Assembly (NCBI GenBank): GCA_005019695.1
Contig: RXID01014436.1
Coordinates: forward strand, 806,001 to 870,000
Length of the DNA: 64,000 bases
From: Trichopus zeylanicus subsp. travancoricus
Taxonomy: Eukaryota > Streptophyta > Magnoliopsida > Dioscoreales > Dioscoreaceae
Direction of reading: 5' to 3'
In this document: one piece after another, positions 1 to 12,499 of the stretch
How the letters are laid out: every line of letters begins with the position of its first letter
Numbering within the stretch: the first letter of the stretch is position 1
Translations under genes and position numbers: made by a program
Notes under the pieces: generated by a model
Database searches by the model: none
What the model saw: the letters and a program-made list of their open reading frames with translations, nothing else
What the model was told of the DNA's origin: nothing

Positions 1-39
1 GGGGGGGGGGGGGGGGGGGGGGTTGGGGGGTTGGGGGGT
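1..39. repeat. Guanine homopolymer at the window edge
   Basis: The window opens with 22 consecutive G, followed by TT and two further six-G runs. It may be a true G-rich, quadruplex-capable tract inside an intron of the first gene. It may equally be a sequencing or contig-end artefact. Nothing in the sequence decides between the two. Confidence 0.7.
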
Positions 40-171
40 GTCGGCTTCTATGGTCTTCTGATCTCATTTAGTGCACGATATATTCAAAACAAAAAAAAAA
101 AATCTTTCATCTTCTAAGACTTTTTCTAGGATGTTATGTGCATTGATAAGTTTCTCTTTTGAATTATCCAG

Positions 172-3100
172 CCAGATAAGTGTTGGGCTGGCACTTGCTT
201 GCTAGGTGTTACCTGTGAAGAGTGCAGTTCGGAACGCTTCATTTCGTCGTACTCCCTCTGGTTCCAAAAGCTTCTGATGAATATCCAGGTACTGCATATC
301 AGCTATTATCTTAGAAAGATCCTTTTTTGTTTTCAAAGTTTGTTTTATGCCACACATTCTCAAACTCTGTTAGTTCTTCACCTTTTCTGTTGGTCTCCCA
401 AAGAAATAGTACTATGGAATGGCTTTGTCCAGTTTGATGATTCCCTTCATATTTATTTTTTCGTAAGCAGCCGCCATCTACCTCGCAGTTTGTTAAAGTG
501 GCTTCCATTGCTTCCCTGGCTGATCTATTCACAAGGTTTTCCTCTCATGTCTTAACTAACTTGCCTTTATTACTTACTTTGTGCAAACAGTTTTACTTGT
601 GCAACATATTCAGATATGTCTGTAAGAATCACAACCAGTAACCCACTTTATTGGACATTGTGTTTTGTAGTTTGCAATTGAAGTTGAGGGCACATAAAAC
701 CATACCTAATATAGAAAGAATACACATGGAAACAATATATGAAGTTGAATCAAAGGCACTTTAGAATCAGAGTTTCTTGGTTTGAGTCATTCAGATTCTT
801 TGTAATCCAGTTTTTCAAACATCTTGCATATTTGTTCCTAATGGGTGTGTTTGAACAAGAGAATATAACCCAGGTAAAGTTTATCATGATGTGGCATGTA
901 ATAGGTCTTGCTAGACTAGCTTCAGCTTGATCCCCAGAATGACCTGTGTTTTTCCTACATCCAAACACCCCCATTCAAATTATCATTTTGTCAACCATCA
1001 ATATTCAGTCTTTCTTTGCGGAAGATGCATCAAATTATTTTACAACTATCTCTTTAAGAAGTTAATGCCTCTGTTCTTCCTTATTTTGCCATGTTAGATT
1101 GGGTGCCTTTTCAAATGTCAAGAAAGATGCAGCATCTCTTGCTGGGAAGCTTGCTCAGCCACTTCTCCAGTTGCTCAATGAGGATGACAGCATTTCTGTA
1201 TTGGTTTGTATAACTAATACTGAACTTCTCTTTTTTCATTAACTGTGCTGATAATTATAATTCACTTGTCACTGCACTGATGACATTTGCAGGAAGGTGC
1301 GGTTGATCTATTATGTAGTCTCATAGCCTTCTTTCCATCTTCTTTCCTGCGACACTGTGATAAGGTTATACAATGTTCTTTATTTTGGCTTTCTATTCGT
1401 ACAAGGTGAAATGCCTAGCCTATTCTTTAATTTCTTAATGCCATGTTGCTGTAATAACACTAGATGTATGCAATAAACATGCATAAAATAGCTAGGAGTC
1501 TCACTTTGTTTTCTGTTTTAATCAGTTGTGAAATTTGCAAATTAATATTAGAGGTGATGTAATCATTTATTATTGTTGACTATCCTTTGAAGTTGTTTTT
1601 TTCATTTTTGGGGCGGGGGTTCTGTTCTGTTCTGTTCAAATCAACCTGTTATAATTTGATCTACGAAAAAGATGGCACTTGCCTATGCTGGATGGTCTTT
1701 AAAGAGCAAGGGAATTTTTTGATTAACAATGTAGAAGTTGAAAAACTGGAAAATGATGGATGGTGATTTTTTGATTGCTAGGATCAGTGAGAAGTTAATG
1801 TCACTTATGCTGGAGGCTTCTGGTTCAGAATTTGATATACTTTTTTTCTTTCAATGAGCCCTTTTCTGTAGTTCAGACTACTTGTGTTTGGCAGGTTGAA
1901 GCTACTTTGGTTTCAAAGATTATGTTGGGAAAATGCAGCAGAGATGTATCAAAGGTGCGATGTTAGATCACTTTCCTTCTACCTGATGTTCAAATTGTCC
2001 GAGTTGATATTTTGTAGTTTTGTTTGCTTAACCCATATTTTATTATGCTAATCTATTTCAGAAAATTGCATGCTGTTTAGCATTTCTTCCAAAGGTGAGA
2101 TGCGATGAGGATAGCTGGTCTTTAATGTTGCAGAAGATTTTAGTGTCAATAAATATGCTTCTCAACGATGCATTTCAAGGTCTTGAGGAAGGTATAGGAG
2201 GCCCTTCCTCTGATATATGATCTGCCTGATTTGTATTTAGGACTAACACCATGTCACTTTTCTGCAGAAACAAAAAACACTGAGATAATGAGACTATTAG
2301 TTCCTCCAGGAAAGGATCCACCCCCTCTCTTGGGAGGTTTTTCACTGACAGAATGTGCGTCTGAGCGTGCTGCAAAAAGGCTTCATGAATTGCTGGTCAT
2401 CAGAGTGTCTACCCTGATGTATTGTTGCTGTAAGATGCTCACCAGTTCTTATTCTATTCAGGTACTGGATTTTTCACCCCTTTTCTCTTTGCTTTTGAAC
2501 TTTCATATCCCAAGTGGTTGGGTTTTGTAGTTTTTGATGCGACTAATTTTCTATTAATAGGTAGTTGTTCCTGTTCGTTCATTGTTAGCATCAGTTGGGA
2601 GAATACTTCTACTTGATGGTTCGCTGCCTGAAAGTTTATTGCATTTCACAACTGTCACACATCAAGAACTTATTTGCTCTGAGCTTCCAGCCTTGCATTT
2701 GAATACCTTGGATCTTCTTATTGCAATAATTAAAGGAGCACGAAGGTCTGTTGTTTTAAGGATAATTTTTTTTAGTGATGATGGTTTTTGGGAAGATTCA
2801 ACTACAAAAATAAGATGATTTTTTGGTTATTCTCGCTGAAATTTCCATTCCTGGGATTACTTTTTATTATGCATGGTTGCAACTTTTATTCTTTAACATC
2901 TTTGTATATTTGCTTCCATCATTGTTTGCCAAAGTCATATTATACTTCATATCCAGCACTACACTGAACCTCATCTACCAATATAAATATAATTTTTTCT
3001 CATGTTATCAACTTATTTTTCTATAGTTGACCTGTTACTGAATTTCATTTCTGAAGGATTTTTCCACTTATTGTACTTGCTATTGTATGTGCAGCCAACT

Positions 3101-6100
3101 TCTGCCACATGCTGCTTATGTTGTTCGACTCCTAACAGAGTATTTCAAGAGATCTGTGTTGCCTTGTATAAGGATAAAACTCTATTCTATTGTTCAGATT
3201 TTGCTGATCTCTATGGGTGTCGGTAAGCAAATCATCTTAAACATTTTTTTGGCTATGTCAGTAAGCAATTCATCTTAAACCTTCTTTTGGCTATCTTTTT
3301 TGTGTGTGCCCATGTGCACGAGATCTTATGAGGCTATTCTTGTTTCCTTAGTGCCATTCAAATTTGTCGCATACTCAGACTGCTTATGATCCTTTAAACA
3401 AGTCATGATAGCGTTGAAGCCATTATTCAGAACAAATTTGATTGCAAGGTTGCTGCAACTGTTGGCAGCTCTATTTATTTTAGTCATCTTAATTAGCCAT
3501 TGCTATTTCTTTTCTGAATAACGTCAACAGCATGCATTTGCAAGTTATGCAACTTATTACATTTCTGGAATCTATATTCTGTCAAACCATTCTAACAGCT
3601 ACACAGGAGATCATCCACAAATTATGGATCACTTTGCTGTGTCTTTATCTATCCCTTTTTACCATAATGCATGGGATTGGCTGTGGTTTCGTTTTTTCCA
3701 TTTCTTTCTTTGTGTTTTTTATTGAGGCCCTAATTGTCACCTTTATCTCTTCATTTATGATGTGCATCTGCAACAACTCTTTTTAGCTCTAGTATACGAA
3801 ATTCTCTGCTGCCTCTGCATTTTACGTGATTCCTTCTCTGACTGACATAGAAATTATTAGTGGTATACATATCTCTGGATGTGGAAAAAAACTGTAGGAA
3901 CAAAGAAACATCAAGGATATTCTCTTTCTAGTTTTTAATCAGATGACATTGCACCACCAATTATTCATTTTTTTCTTTAGCTCCTATAGCATGGAAATCT
4001 TGATAACATTGATATGACTGCAATAGGTGTGAAACACATCTTGAGATGGTTGTTCTTCATAAACCCCGTCTTCTGTTATCATTTTTCAAAGAATAGCATT
4101 TTTCTTTGTAGTTATGTTGATGTGATTACTAATTCGCAGGGTTGGGTCTTGATCAGGAATGTCACTATACCTTACTCAGGAGGTAATCAGCAATGCGTTT
4201 ATTGATCTGAATGGTCATTTGGGGAATGTCCCAGCTTCCAACACAAACCCTTCAAATGTGGTCAGCAGCACATCAATTCAACAGAGTCATAAGAAAAGGA
4301 AACATACTTCTGGATCTGCAACAGAGCATCTAACTGGTTTTGATTTAGAAGTTCAGGCAATTGGTAAAATACCAACAAGGCCTCTTGCAGTTAAAATAGC
4401 TGCATTAAGAGCATTGGAAGCTCTTCTTACTGTGGTATGTTTTTTCTTCTCAAAATCATGTCTCTGCATCTCAACACAGAGTGAGCTTGTGATGATGTTG
4501 CATGAGTTTACAAGATAAGTGAGATTAGATGCACATATAAGTTATTTAATATGTGGAATTTTTTTTTATTATCTTCTGATTGTTACCCTTTCTTGATGAG
4601 CAGTAACAATTGGATGTAATCGTCTTCCAATGAGCAAAATCAGCACTGACCACTGCTAGAAATATTGTTTGAAATAAATTTTTTTTTTTGAGCAACTGAG
4701 CAACTGGGATTTACGATTATAACCTTGCTAAAAAGTAAGGGATAATATTGTTCAAAATATTAATAAAGAGGAGAGAAAAGCTGCCTTGCCTTGAAAATTA
4801 TAGGAAATCAAAATATTGAGATACAAGGGAAAATTAGTAGACTGTTGTCCAAGTGGTTCAAGCAGGGTAATGAATGCTTTTTTATGTGGCACATAATGGG
4901 AATTCTTGCAGATCTTTGTTTGAAAAGGGAGGGGAAGAAGAAGTGGGTTGATAGAATTGCAGTAGGGACTCGTTCAAAAAGATGGTTGACTTTTGAGTGT
5001 GGGAAGGGGTTGGATGTTTGTGTTTCATGTATTGCATGACATATAGCACTAATGACCTACTTATCCAACTTCCAACTTCCTGGATGTGCATCCTTTGGCA
5101 GCTGGTTAAGTTATTAGTGTTTGTAATTCCTCTAGCCATTTTTAGAATCTTGTTTATGTTACATGTGAATCTCTACAAAGTTAATGCATACCATTCTTGT
5201 ACTTTTCTCAGGGTGGTTCTTTGAGATCAGAATGTTGGCGGGCAGATGTTGACCTTCTTCTCATGACTGTGGCAACAAAAGCTTGTGATGCGGGATGGGC
5301 TGCTGATGGAAATCACATCCTTATAGCCGAAGAATTGACCTCTTCACAAGCAGATTTTCAGCTTGCAGCCTTGGAGGCACTATTAGCATCTCTTCTTTCT
5401 CAAGCTCATGTTAGGCCACCCTATTTATCACAAGGCCTTGAACTTTTCCGCAGAGGTATGACATTTTACAAAGGCTTGTAAACAGCTTGCTCCATATATA
5501 TCCTGGTATCCTGTGTTCTGAACTTGAAATGTTTCTTGATTGGATGTTTTTGCCACAGGAAAGCAGCAAACAGGGACAAAAATGGCTGCATTCTGTGCAC
5601 ATGCTCTACTAGCTTTGGAAGTTCTTATTCACCCCCGAGCACTCCCACTGATGGATTTCCCTGTTGGCAAGAGTTCCTTAGTTGATGAAGGACTAAGCCA
5701 GATGTTTCTGGGAAGTACATTTGGCTCTGGTCAGAAACCCAACACACCCTCTTTCTTGAAGGAAAATATGGGAACTGTCAATGATCTCGAAGATGATGAA
5801 TTGTACAACAGCTGGCTGTGCAATGAGGAGGAAGCAGCAGCTGATGGCAGCAATCTTGATAAGGATGCGATGAATGCTGAGCTGCCTGCTGAGTTTTACA
5901 TGGAGAATAATCAAGTGGAAAAGCATGCCCCAGTTGATTCAATGGGAGACATTGAGCCTACAAAAGAGATTCTTGCAGTTCCACATAGTGCTGATGTGCA
6001 GATGGTAGAAGTGACAACGGTTGCACCTGAGAAGTCAGAACTGGCATTTTCTGCAGTACCCACTGGGGCCATTGGCCTGAACAATGAGACAGATGCCAAA

Positions 6101-6379
6101 CAGGGAATTTCTGTTCCTGGCAATGCTTCTGATCCAGGCAAAAACATCAATGCTTCTATGAGCTCAGTTGCTGACATCTCTAACAGGAATGAGGAGGTGA
6201 CAAACAAAGAGCAGTTGGTCTCAACTATTGTCACAGACCATGACAAGAATGTGAGTAATATTTACAAAAGCTTGGGCATATCTATGGAGGGGAAGGGTAC
6301 AATGCAGTTGGATGATTATAATTCAGACTCAAACGATTCATTGCCAGATATTGTTGATGCAGATCCTGATTCTGACTAG
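172..6379 (+). CDS. PELP1/RIX1-type ribosome biogenesis protein, 3' part (5' exons outside the window)
   Basis: Plant homologue of PELP1/Rix1, a nucleolar scaffold with an N-terminal RIX1 alpha-helical repeat region that works in 60S pre-ribosome maturation (family knowledge). Twelve coding segments fit GT-AG junctions and one continuous frame: 172-288, 471-535, 1098-1203, 1293-1364, 1895-1954, 2062-2191, 2268-2461, 2561-2745, 3095-3222, 4157-4434, 5212-5455 and 5559-6379. Together they make 2400 nt, 799 residues and a TAG stop. Recognisable blocks include LLVPPGKDPPPLLGG, LPHAAYVVRLLTEYFKRS, a basic KKRKH patch that could be a nuclear localisation signal, and FRRGKQQTGTKMAAFCAHAL. The last exon (273 residues) is acidic and low in complexity and ends DSLPDIVDADPDSD, as in PELP1-like proteins. 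The first segment begins in mid-protein, so the start codon and early exons lie upstream. No frameshift was found. Arabidopsis AT1G30240 is the closest protein I recall. Confidence 0.88.
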
Positions 6380-7015
6380 CTGTTCTATGGCTTTTTGTTG
6401 TTTTATTTTCGTTCTTGTAGCTTACATCCAATGTTCAAGTGTTGGCTCAGTTTTGTACCCATAAATTGCTGTCTTGTGTTTTTTACTTTCCTGTTCAAGT
6501 AGATGTTGCTATCTTGTGCTGGAACAAGAATTTTGTAGGCATTTTTGGTTTTTTTTCATCTTTCTAACTCATGTATTAAATTTTGCAACTAGAACACATT
6601 GTGCAACAATATTTATGGCCAATTTAGATGGAGAAAGCAAGTAGTATATTACCCTTTCGAGTCATTCTGATTGTATGATGTCTGTAGCCACAGGAATCAG
6701 CTACTTTTTGTGTTTGAAACATGTAATTGGCATTTTGATTTATAGATATGCATGTTACATTGCACCTGTTTACCTGAAATCTGCATCTAAAAAACGACTA
6801 ATTTCAACAGAGATTTTTTATTTTGTTTTGCTCAGGTCATGAATATAGATTGATCCTAAAATTAATGATTCAGGAAGTCTTCAGATGCAACCAAAAAAGC
6901 ACACTCGCCAAGAGAGAGAAAAGAAGTTCTGCAAAAGGGGAACCCCAGGTTATGCAATACATCACTACAAGATATAAAAGAATGAGCATGCTTCAACCAA
7001 AGAAATGTTAGAGGC
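6380..7015 (+). other. 3' untranslated and flanking sequence of the PELP1-like gene
   Basis: T-rich sequence follows the TAG stop, with repeated GTTCAAGT and TTGTGTTTTTT tracts typical of plant 3' UTRs. The transcript end is probably within the first 200-250 bases (inference). No further coding sequence was recognised. Confidence 0.45.
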
Positions 7016-7470
7016 TGTTTGATTGGCAATAAGCATAGAAAAATAATTGAAAGTGAAAAATAATTTTTTTTATTTGATTGTCCAAAAGTGATTTCTTAAA
7101 AATTAGTACACTTCTAAACACTTTCAATCCAGAAGTAAAAAATAAATTAAATTTTATTTTCGTATTTTTTGATCTGAAGTGACCTGTAAAAATGAATCTA
7201 ATGATATTTTGAATTATAATAATATAAATAATTTCACATACAATAATAATATTTTTAAAAAAATTATAAATAAATAAAATTTACATAAATAATTGCAACA
7301 AAATTTATTTATGAAAATAATTAAATAAATAATATTTTACATAAATAATTATGTTTTGAAAATATACCTTCATCCAATTAAATAATAAAAGTGAATTACT
7401 TCTAATTATTTCTAAAAGTGAATTGAAAATAGAAAAAGTGACTTTTTTTCTGGACAATCAATACTTACAC
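7016..7470. repeat. Putative MITE-like AT-rich element
   Basis: An AT-rich block of about 450 bp holds the motif TTTGATTGTCCA near its left side (about 7073) and the reverse complement TGGACAATCAA near its right side (about 7451). A related GTTTGATTGGCA lies further out on the left. Imperfect inverted ends around a non-coding AT-rich body suggest a miniature inverted-repeat element, hAT-like at best. Exact ends and target duplication were not resolved. Confidence 0.4.
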
Positions 7471-7699
7471 TCCCTAGTTTCAATTAGTTAAACTGTGGAA
7501 TGTGGATAGTGACTTGGATGCATGAACTTGGAAAAATCATTACAACAGAACATCCTCTACCAATGTTATTCTTCAAGCTTTGATATTAAGAAAGAAATTC
7601 GTCTTCTCGTCAAGCAATTTCTAAAATCTTATGTATTCATATTTCACAAAGAAGGTAGAAACAGAGTAACTAGTTGATTGTATCAAACAACAGTCAAAG

Positions 7700-9587
7700 C
7701 TCCTAAGACTTAATACATTCCCAGATAATTCTTGGATCTTAGCTGCAGAGTGGTCTGCATCAGATGCCAGACATGATCGTCCTTGCTTGAGCCTACATCA
7801 AGATATTGGAGCAATGCTAAGCATAATAAAGCACAAACCTGTACAACCAATGCCCTACGTATGGTAATGAAAATGATAGAGGTCAGAACCATCTGAAGAG
7901 CCACAGGCAGGTAAGTTGTTAGGTTGCAGTGATTTGGAAGCTTTACGAAAACTCCTTAGACTCTGGTCTTTCCCTCCCTTGTTCTCTCCACAGGGTTATA
8001 ATTTCTGAGACACAAAGGAATTGTATGCCAGTATTTTCTCCCAAATAATAGAACAGACATAATCATGGAAGTATAAAAAGAAAAATGGAATACCATATTC
8101 ATTATTCCGCCATTTGCAGAATCAGAGTAGTGCTTCAGCCATTGCAAAAACTCTTTTAAGTTATTCAATGGTCGTCCTTTAACAAGTTTGTTAACTTCAA
8201 TATGCTGAAAGAAATAGTCATTACAAAGACCCATGTCTTATTCTTAAAGGAGGAATGTTCTGTGCAAGACTTCTGGAGATCTTAAGTTTATGTTCTGGTT
8301 GGCCAATGCCCACAGCAATATTTCCGTTCTTATGTTAATAAAATACTTGAGTTAATGATGTTCACTTCAAATGCTGGTTGTCTACAGAAATATGTCCATT
8401 TGGAAGCAAAAAAAACCTTCTCAATTTTCAGTTTGCTGGGTGACTCAAATACTTTTGTAATTCTGAATCATGTCATACGCCAACTTTGCATCAAAATTTA
8501 CCTAATAGCAAAGTAATCATTGAGTACACCACACAGAAATTGAACTCCAACCAAGTCAGAAGGGAATTTAACAAAAAAGAAAAAGAAAAAAGAAAATAGA
8601 CCCTTTGCATAGGAACAACTCTGGGATGAACCACATCAATCATTTGACACTGAACTGCTCCAGACTCTGCCTGCAGTAATATTACAAAACATCGTAAATC
8701 TTGTTTCATTGACAAATTTGAGTTTTTTTTTATTCAGAAGGCATGCCAAAAAAATATACTGTACATGATGCACTTTAAATGAACACTTGAAAATTACATT
8801 CATTTACACTGCAATTTTATTCAACTCCTATATTCAGTATTATGAGTTGTTTTCTTAAATCTCAACTAATTTGTATTCATCACAAATAGCGTTAACATTA
8901 TCTAGCAGTTATAATGCCCATACAGGAAGCCCATTCACAACCATATCAGGAACGAATTCAATATAAACAATCCTAGAATGACTCACAATAAGAGGATTCC
9001 TGGCAAAAAATCACATCTTCAAGATTTGATAGCTAAATATCAGCCAAAAAGCTTTTACCTTGTCCTTCATTAAAATCTCTGGCATTGTTTACATCCAATA
9101 TCCTATTTTGCTTAAGGCCATTGAATCCCCACCAATGTAATCGATCAGAAAAATCTAAACGCACAATATCCTAAATCGTAAGGTCCGAACCTGATTTGAC
9201 TCTAAACGAAAAAAAAGAGAGAGAAAGAATGTCTTCCTATACATTTTTTATTGTATAAATCTATCTAGACATCCCTTAATAATATGCTTAAAGAAATGCC
9301 AAATTTCCATATAACTATTTGTTCTAATTTCTAAATCACGATTCACGTAAATCATTTAAATCCTACTGAGAATCACACATCCAAAATCCCAAGTCCCATT
9401 CCGCAAGGGATTAACAACAAACATAAAAGTCAAAAGGAGACGAGCCCTAGAAAAAAAAATGTCACTCTACCTCCTCGATGCGGGAGAGGGAGGGCTGGAG
9501 GGTGTTGTTGATCAAGGAGAGGATCTCAGTCCTCCAGACGAAGTACGGACCGTCCATCATCCGGATGTTCGCCGCAGACATCGCCAT
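7700..9587 (-). pseudogene. Decayed EB1 microtubule end-binding protein gene (EB1C-like)
   Basis: EB1 proteins track growing microtubule plus ends through an N-terminal calponin-homology (CH) domain. The intron-bearing order of a plant EB1 gene is kept. Exon 1 (9471-9587) starts MAMSAANIRMMDGPYFVW and ends SRIEE. Exon 2 (8602-8670) reads AESGAVQCQMIDVVHPRVV. Exon 3 (8417-8501) starts VNFDAKLAYDMIQNYK and then shifts frame; it is 85 nt where 87 are expected. Exon 4 (8094-8204) reads HIEVNKLVKGRPLNNLKEF with one extra Lys, continuing to NGGIMN. Exon 5 (about 7870-8004) starts NYNPVER and shifts frame before a recognisable SFRKASKSLQ. Traces near 7700-7800 (AAKIQELSGNVLSL) resemble the start of the coiled coil. 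The EB1 homology domain and tail were not found. Introns are retained, so this is a duplicated or dying gene, not a processed copy. A bisected sequencing error cannot explain all the changes. Confidence 0.82.
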
Positions 9588-10159
9588 CCAAGGCCAAGAC
9601 GCCGCGCGAGAGATGCTCGACGAAAAGAGGAGAGGAAATGGTGCCTATTTGATTCATTTCTTCGTCCAAAGTATGGAGCCAATATGCATGCCCAAAGCCC
9701 ATTCGAATGGCGAGCTGGCGGGTAATCATTTTTTAGTTTTCAAACTTAATCTTTTTTTGTCTTGCCAAATTTACATTAAACACAATTATATTAAATTAAA
9801 AATTTTGTGCGATCAAAATCACCGAACCAGTTAATCGCAATCGAATTTGACTCGTAATAACTGCATATAGACTATGTGTCGCAAGTAAATTAGTGGACAA
9901 TTGAAGTCGCCTTTGATGGGCAAACTGACGAGCATGTCTCGATCAGTCGTACATTCAATCATTTACTTGTCCAGATTTCTTCACCTTCCGGATCCACTTT
10001 GTGTCTCTGGGCTGACACATCAATTTCAGTCCTTTTATCTAGCTAAGGCCCGGCCCATTCAACGTCTCACCTCCATTGATTTTTTTCTCTTGTAAAAAAA
10101 GGGCCAATGTTCCCTTCTGTTTATATCAAAATGGACAGTTAATTTATCAAATATCAAAA
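9588..10159. other. Intergenic sequence upstream of the EB1-like pseudogene
   Basis: The first 100 bases are moderately GC-rich and would have been the leader of the EB1-like gene. The rest is AT-rich. No gene, RNA or repeat was recognised. Confidence 0.4.
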
Positions 10160-10300
10160 TGTCACTGCCACGCAATGATCTCTGAGCACGTCACAACATG
10201 TCACAGAATCCGTGGCACGTATTCCGTCACGTAACAAGTGTTCCAATCCTCATCTCCCACGTATCCAACCCCGAGGTGGCGTGCATTATAAGACCACCTC
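10160..10300 (+). promoter_or_regulatory. Promoter-like segment with ACGT motifs and TATA-like box
   Basis: Several ACGT-core motifs (CACGTATTCC, GTCACGTAAC, CCCACGTATCC) precede ATTATAAG at 10285-10292. A CT-rich leader-like sequence follows (CCTCCTCTTCTCTCTTTTC). The arrangement looks like a plant promoter driving rightward transcription. The downstream product is not recognised, so the call stays tentative. Confidence 0.35.
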
Positions 10301-11060
10301 CTCTTCTCTCTTTTCAGCTCGCTACGAGTCGCTAACTCTTTCGAGTCCTCGCCCCAAACCCTCGCCCCTCGACGGTGCCGTGACCGTCCTCTCCACCGCT
10401 GGCTCCGACGGCAAGTCGAGCCCTCGCAGGATCCAGGTGCCTATCGACTACAGCCAGGTGAGGCGAATCCGGGAGGAGGGCCTCCGGATCGCCGAGATCG
10501 TGGCCTCGCGGGATCGCATCGCTCTTCTTCATCTCTACTCGCATGACGACCCGATCCTTGGCGATCGCCACGGCCTCCCCTCGTCGCCGCTCTGCCATCG
10601 GGCCGCCACGATCGATTGTCCCGCGCGGCGATTGCCGGCGACAAGGTTGGTTTCCCGATCATTTCATTTCCTCTCTGATTGGAGTCTCCTGGATCCAATG
10701 GTCGATTCATTCGATCGTTTCCTCGTCGATCATTGCCTCGTTTCCGTTTATACTCGCCTATTCTAGATCCAATATTGATATGTATATTCGATCATTTACT
10801 GGACTCTGGTGTCTTTCTTTTCGTTTTACTCGCCGATTCTCGATCCAATATTGATCGATTTCTTCGATTTTTCCTTTTTTATTTTTTCGTCGCTTTTTAC
10901 GATCATTTCTGTGGTTATTGATCTATATCGGCGATTTGTTGCGTTTTCCTCGCTGTTCGAATGTCGACATAATTTTGGTTTTCGCAGCTTGAAAAGCTGC
11001 ACCGCCTGTCGGTTTTCTTCGTGGCTTTCAAAATGTCCATTTCTACCCCTGCAACTTCCG
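10301..11060 (+). other. GC-rich exon-like block of unknown identity, then intron-like sequence
   Basis: From about 10340 to 10645 the DNA turns GC-rich and ends at a good donor context (CGACAAG before GTTGG). A T-rich intron-like stretch follows, with a possible acceptor (TTTTCGCAG) near 10987. Frames are open: one from 10212 reads 184 residues and another begins with an ATG at 10543 (MTTRSLAIATASPRRR). None of the joins I tried across the putative intron gave a recognisable protein. It may be the first exon of a lost gene, a remnant, or non-coding. Confidence 0.25.
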
Positions 11061-12013
11061 TAATTAGCACAGCTAAAATAGGGGCATGAGAGTCATTTCG
11101 CACGCGAGATTCTATTTCGATCAAAATTCCAGATATAGCCTCAACTGTTTTTTTTTTTTTTTATTTCAGTGAAAAAGCGAAGGCACGCAGAGGTGCCGTA
11201 TCTCTTTCGAACTTTCCCGTTATAGCCTCACGTACTTGGTAAAAATCTCTGTTCTTCTAGAAGCTCTTTATGATAGTTTAGGAAATGCACTGGTAGTCGC
11301 TTGCGGATTCTGTACAAACGGGTCGGGTTTGTTAGACGCAGGGCGGTTACGCCCGATAAGGATAATATAACTGGCCGACGGTTGGGAGCTAGACGAAGAT
11401 AAGGTGGGCCCGTGGGGGGCAGTAATGGGCTCGAAGCCCAAGAGCTTGACGTACAAGCCCAACTTGACGTCCTCCAAAGGCTGACAGCCGTTAAGATCGG
11501 TTGCCAGGATTGGTATCTTTTGTGTTCCTTTGGGCCCCGCGATATCGGCCTGTCGTGTACCTCCCACCACGGGCTGTCCTCGTCCTTTCTTTCCGTTCCA
11601 CTGCTCCGTCGGAACCGGTTTAGGTTCATTCGGTGACCCATATTAGCCTCGGGATTAGCTCTCGTTCGAGATCGTAGGACCAATGTTTCATCTTCAGTTG
11701 GTACTCTCAGAGCCAAGGTTGTTGGAGAGGAAGAAGAAGAAGAAGACGAAGAAGAAAGATGATTAGCGACTAATATTGCGCTGAATTGCGTTATATTATA
11801 ATATGGTTTTGCATAGTGGGTGGTTGGTTGTCATGTAGGAAACAACTCAATCCAAGCCCAGCAGCTTGATGTAGGCGAGAGAGTGGAGCTGAGTAGGAGA
11901 GAAAGGCAAACTACATTCCAAAGCTGGATAACCTAGTCCTAGCTATACTATATGGATACATACTTGAAGAAGGAAGATGACGGCGGCGGTGAGGACGGCT
12001 GCTAAGCAATGTC
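11061..12013. other. Unassigned intergenic sequence with a moderately GC-rich patch
   Basis: 11228-11716 is richer in GC than its surroundings and open in more than one frame on the minus strand. The translations are low in complexity and match nothing I know. 11720-12013 resembles 3' flanking sequence of the bHLH gene transcribed leftward. Nothing firmer can be said. Confidence 0.3.
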
Positions 12014-12378
12014 TTAGGAGCGAAGCAAGCTCCGGATAATCTCGGCCTGCGCGCTGTTGGTGTCCATGGTGGCCATTAGGTCGGAGAGCCGGTCGCTCAG
12101 GTCATCGACCTCCCGGTGCAAGCTCTTTATGTAGTTGCATGTCTCCTTCAGCAGCTTCGACGCGGACGCCTGCATTGCAGGAGAAAGAGAGGAAGAGCGA
12201 GGGTTTAGATTTAAGGTTTTGTGGATTTGTTTGAAGTTGGTTATGGTTGACTGGTTAAGAAATGCAGGTTGCTTACTCGGCCGGCACCTCGGCAACGGGC
12301 CTCGGGCAGCAAGGACTGGAGCTTGGAGATGAGCTCGTTGATCTCCTCCTCTGTGATCCTGCTTCTCCTGCTAGACAT
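12014..12378 (-). CDS. Atypical non-DNA-binding bHLH of the ILI/PRE family (ILI-type)
   Basis: Two exons on the minus strand, 12277-12378 (34 codons) and 12014-12169 (51 codons plus TAA), encode an 85-residue protein. It starts MSSRRSRITEEEINEL, continues through SASKLLKETCNYIKSLHREV and ends IIRSLLRS. The HLH dimerisation region covers most of the protein. The basic region lacks the residues needed to bind E-box DNA, as expected for rice ILI1/BU1 and Arabidopsis PRE proteins. Those proteins sequester inhibitory bHLH partners and promote cell elongation under brassinosteroid, gibberellin and auxin control (family knowledge). The junctions are CGA|GTAAGC and CAATGCAG|GCG. Length, single intron and start all match the family. 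A TATA box lies about 125 bp upstream. A paralogue of the other subtype is at 30013-30388. Confidence 0.93.
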
Positions 12379-12499
12379 CGTCCGTAGCCTTTTTCTTTCT
12401 TTTGGCCTTTCTCTTTGCTATGGGGAGCCAAAAAACCAAAAGGGTGGGAGGTTGGAGGAAAGGAAAAGGTGAGAGGGACGCAAAGGGAGTGGGAGAGGA

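Noticed and set aside
10212..10766. 184-codon open frame on the plus strand
   Set aside because: It begins inside promoter-like sequence, runs through a likely splice donor into T-rich intron-like DNA, and resembles no protein family I know.
11228..11716. 162-codon minus-strand frame
   Set aside because: Low complexity, overlaps two other open frames, and has no recognisable motif.
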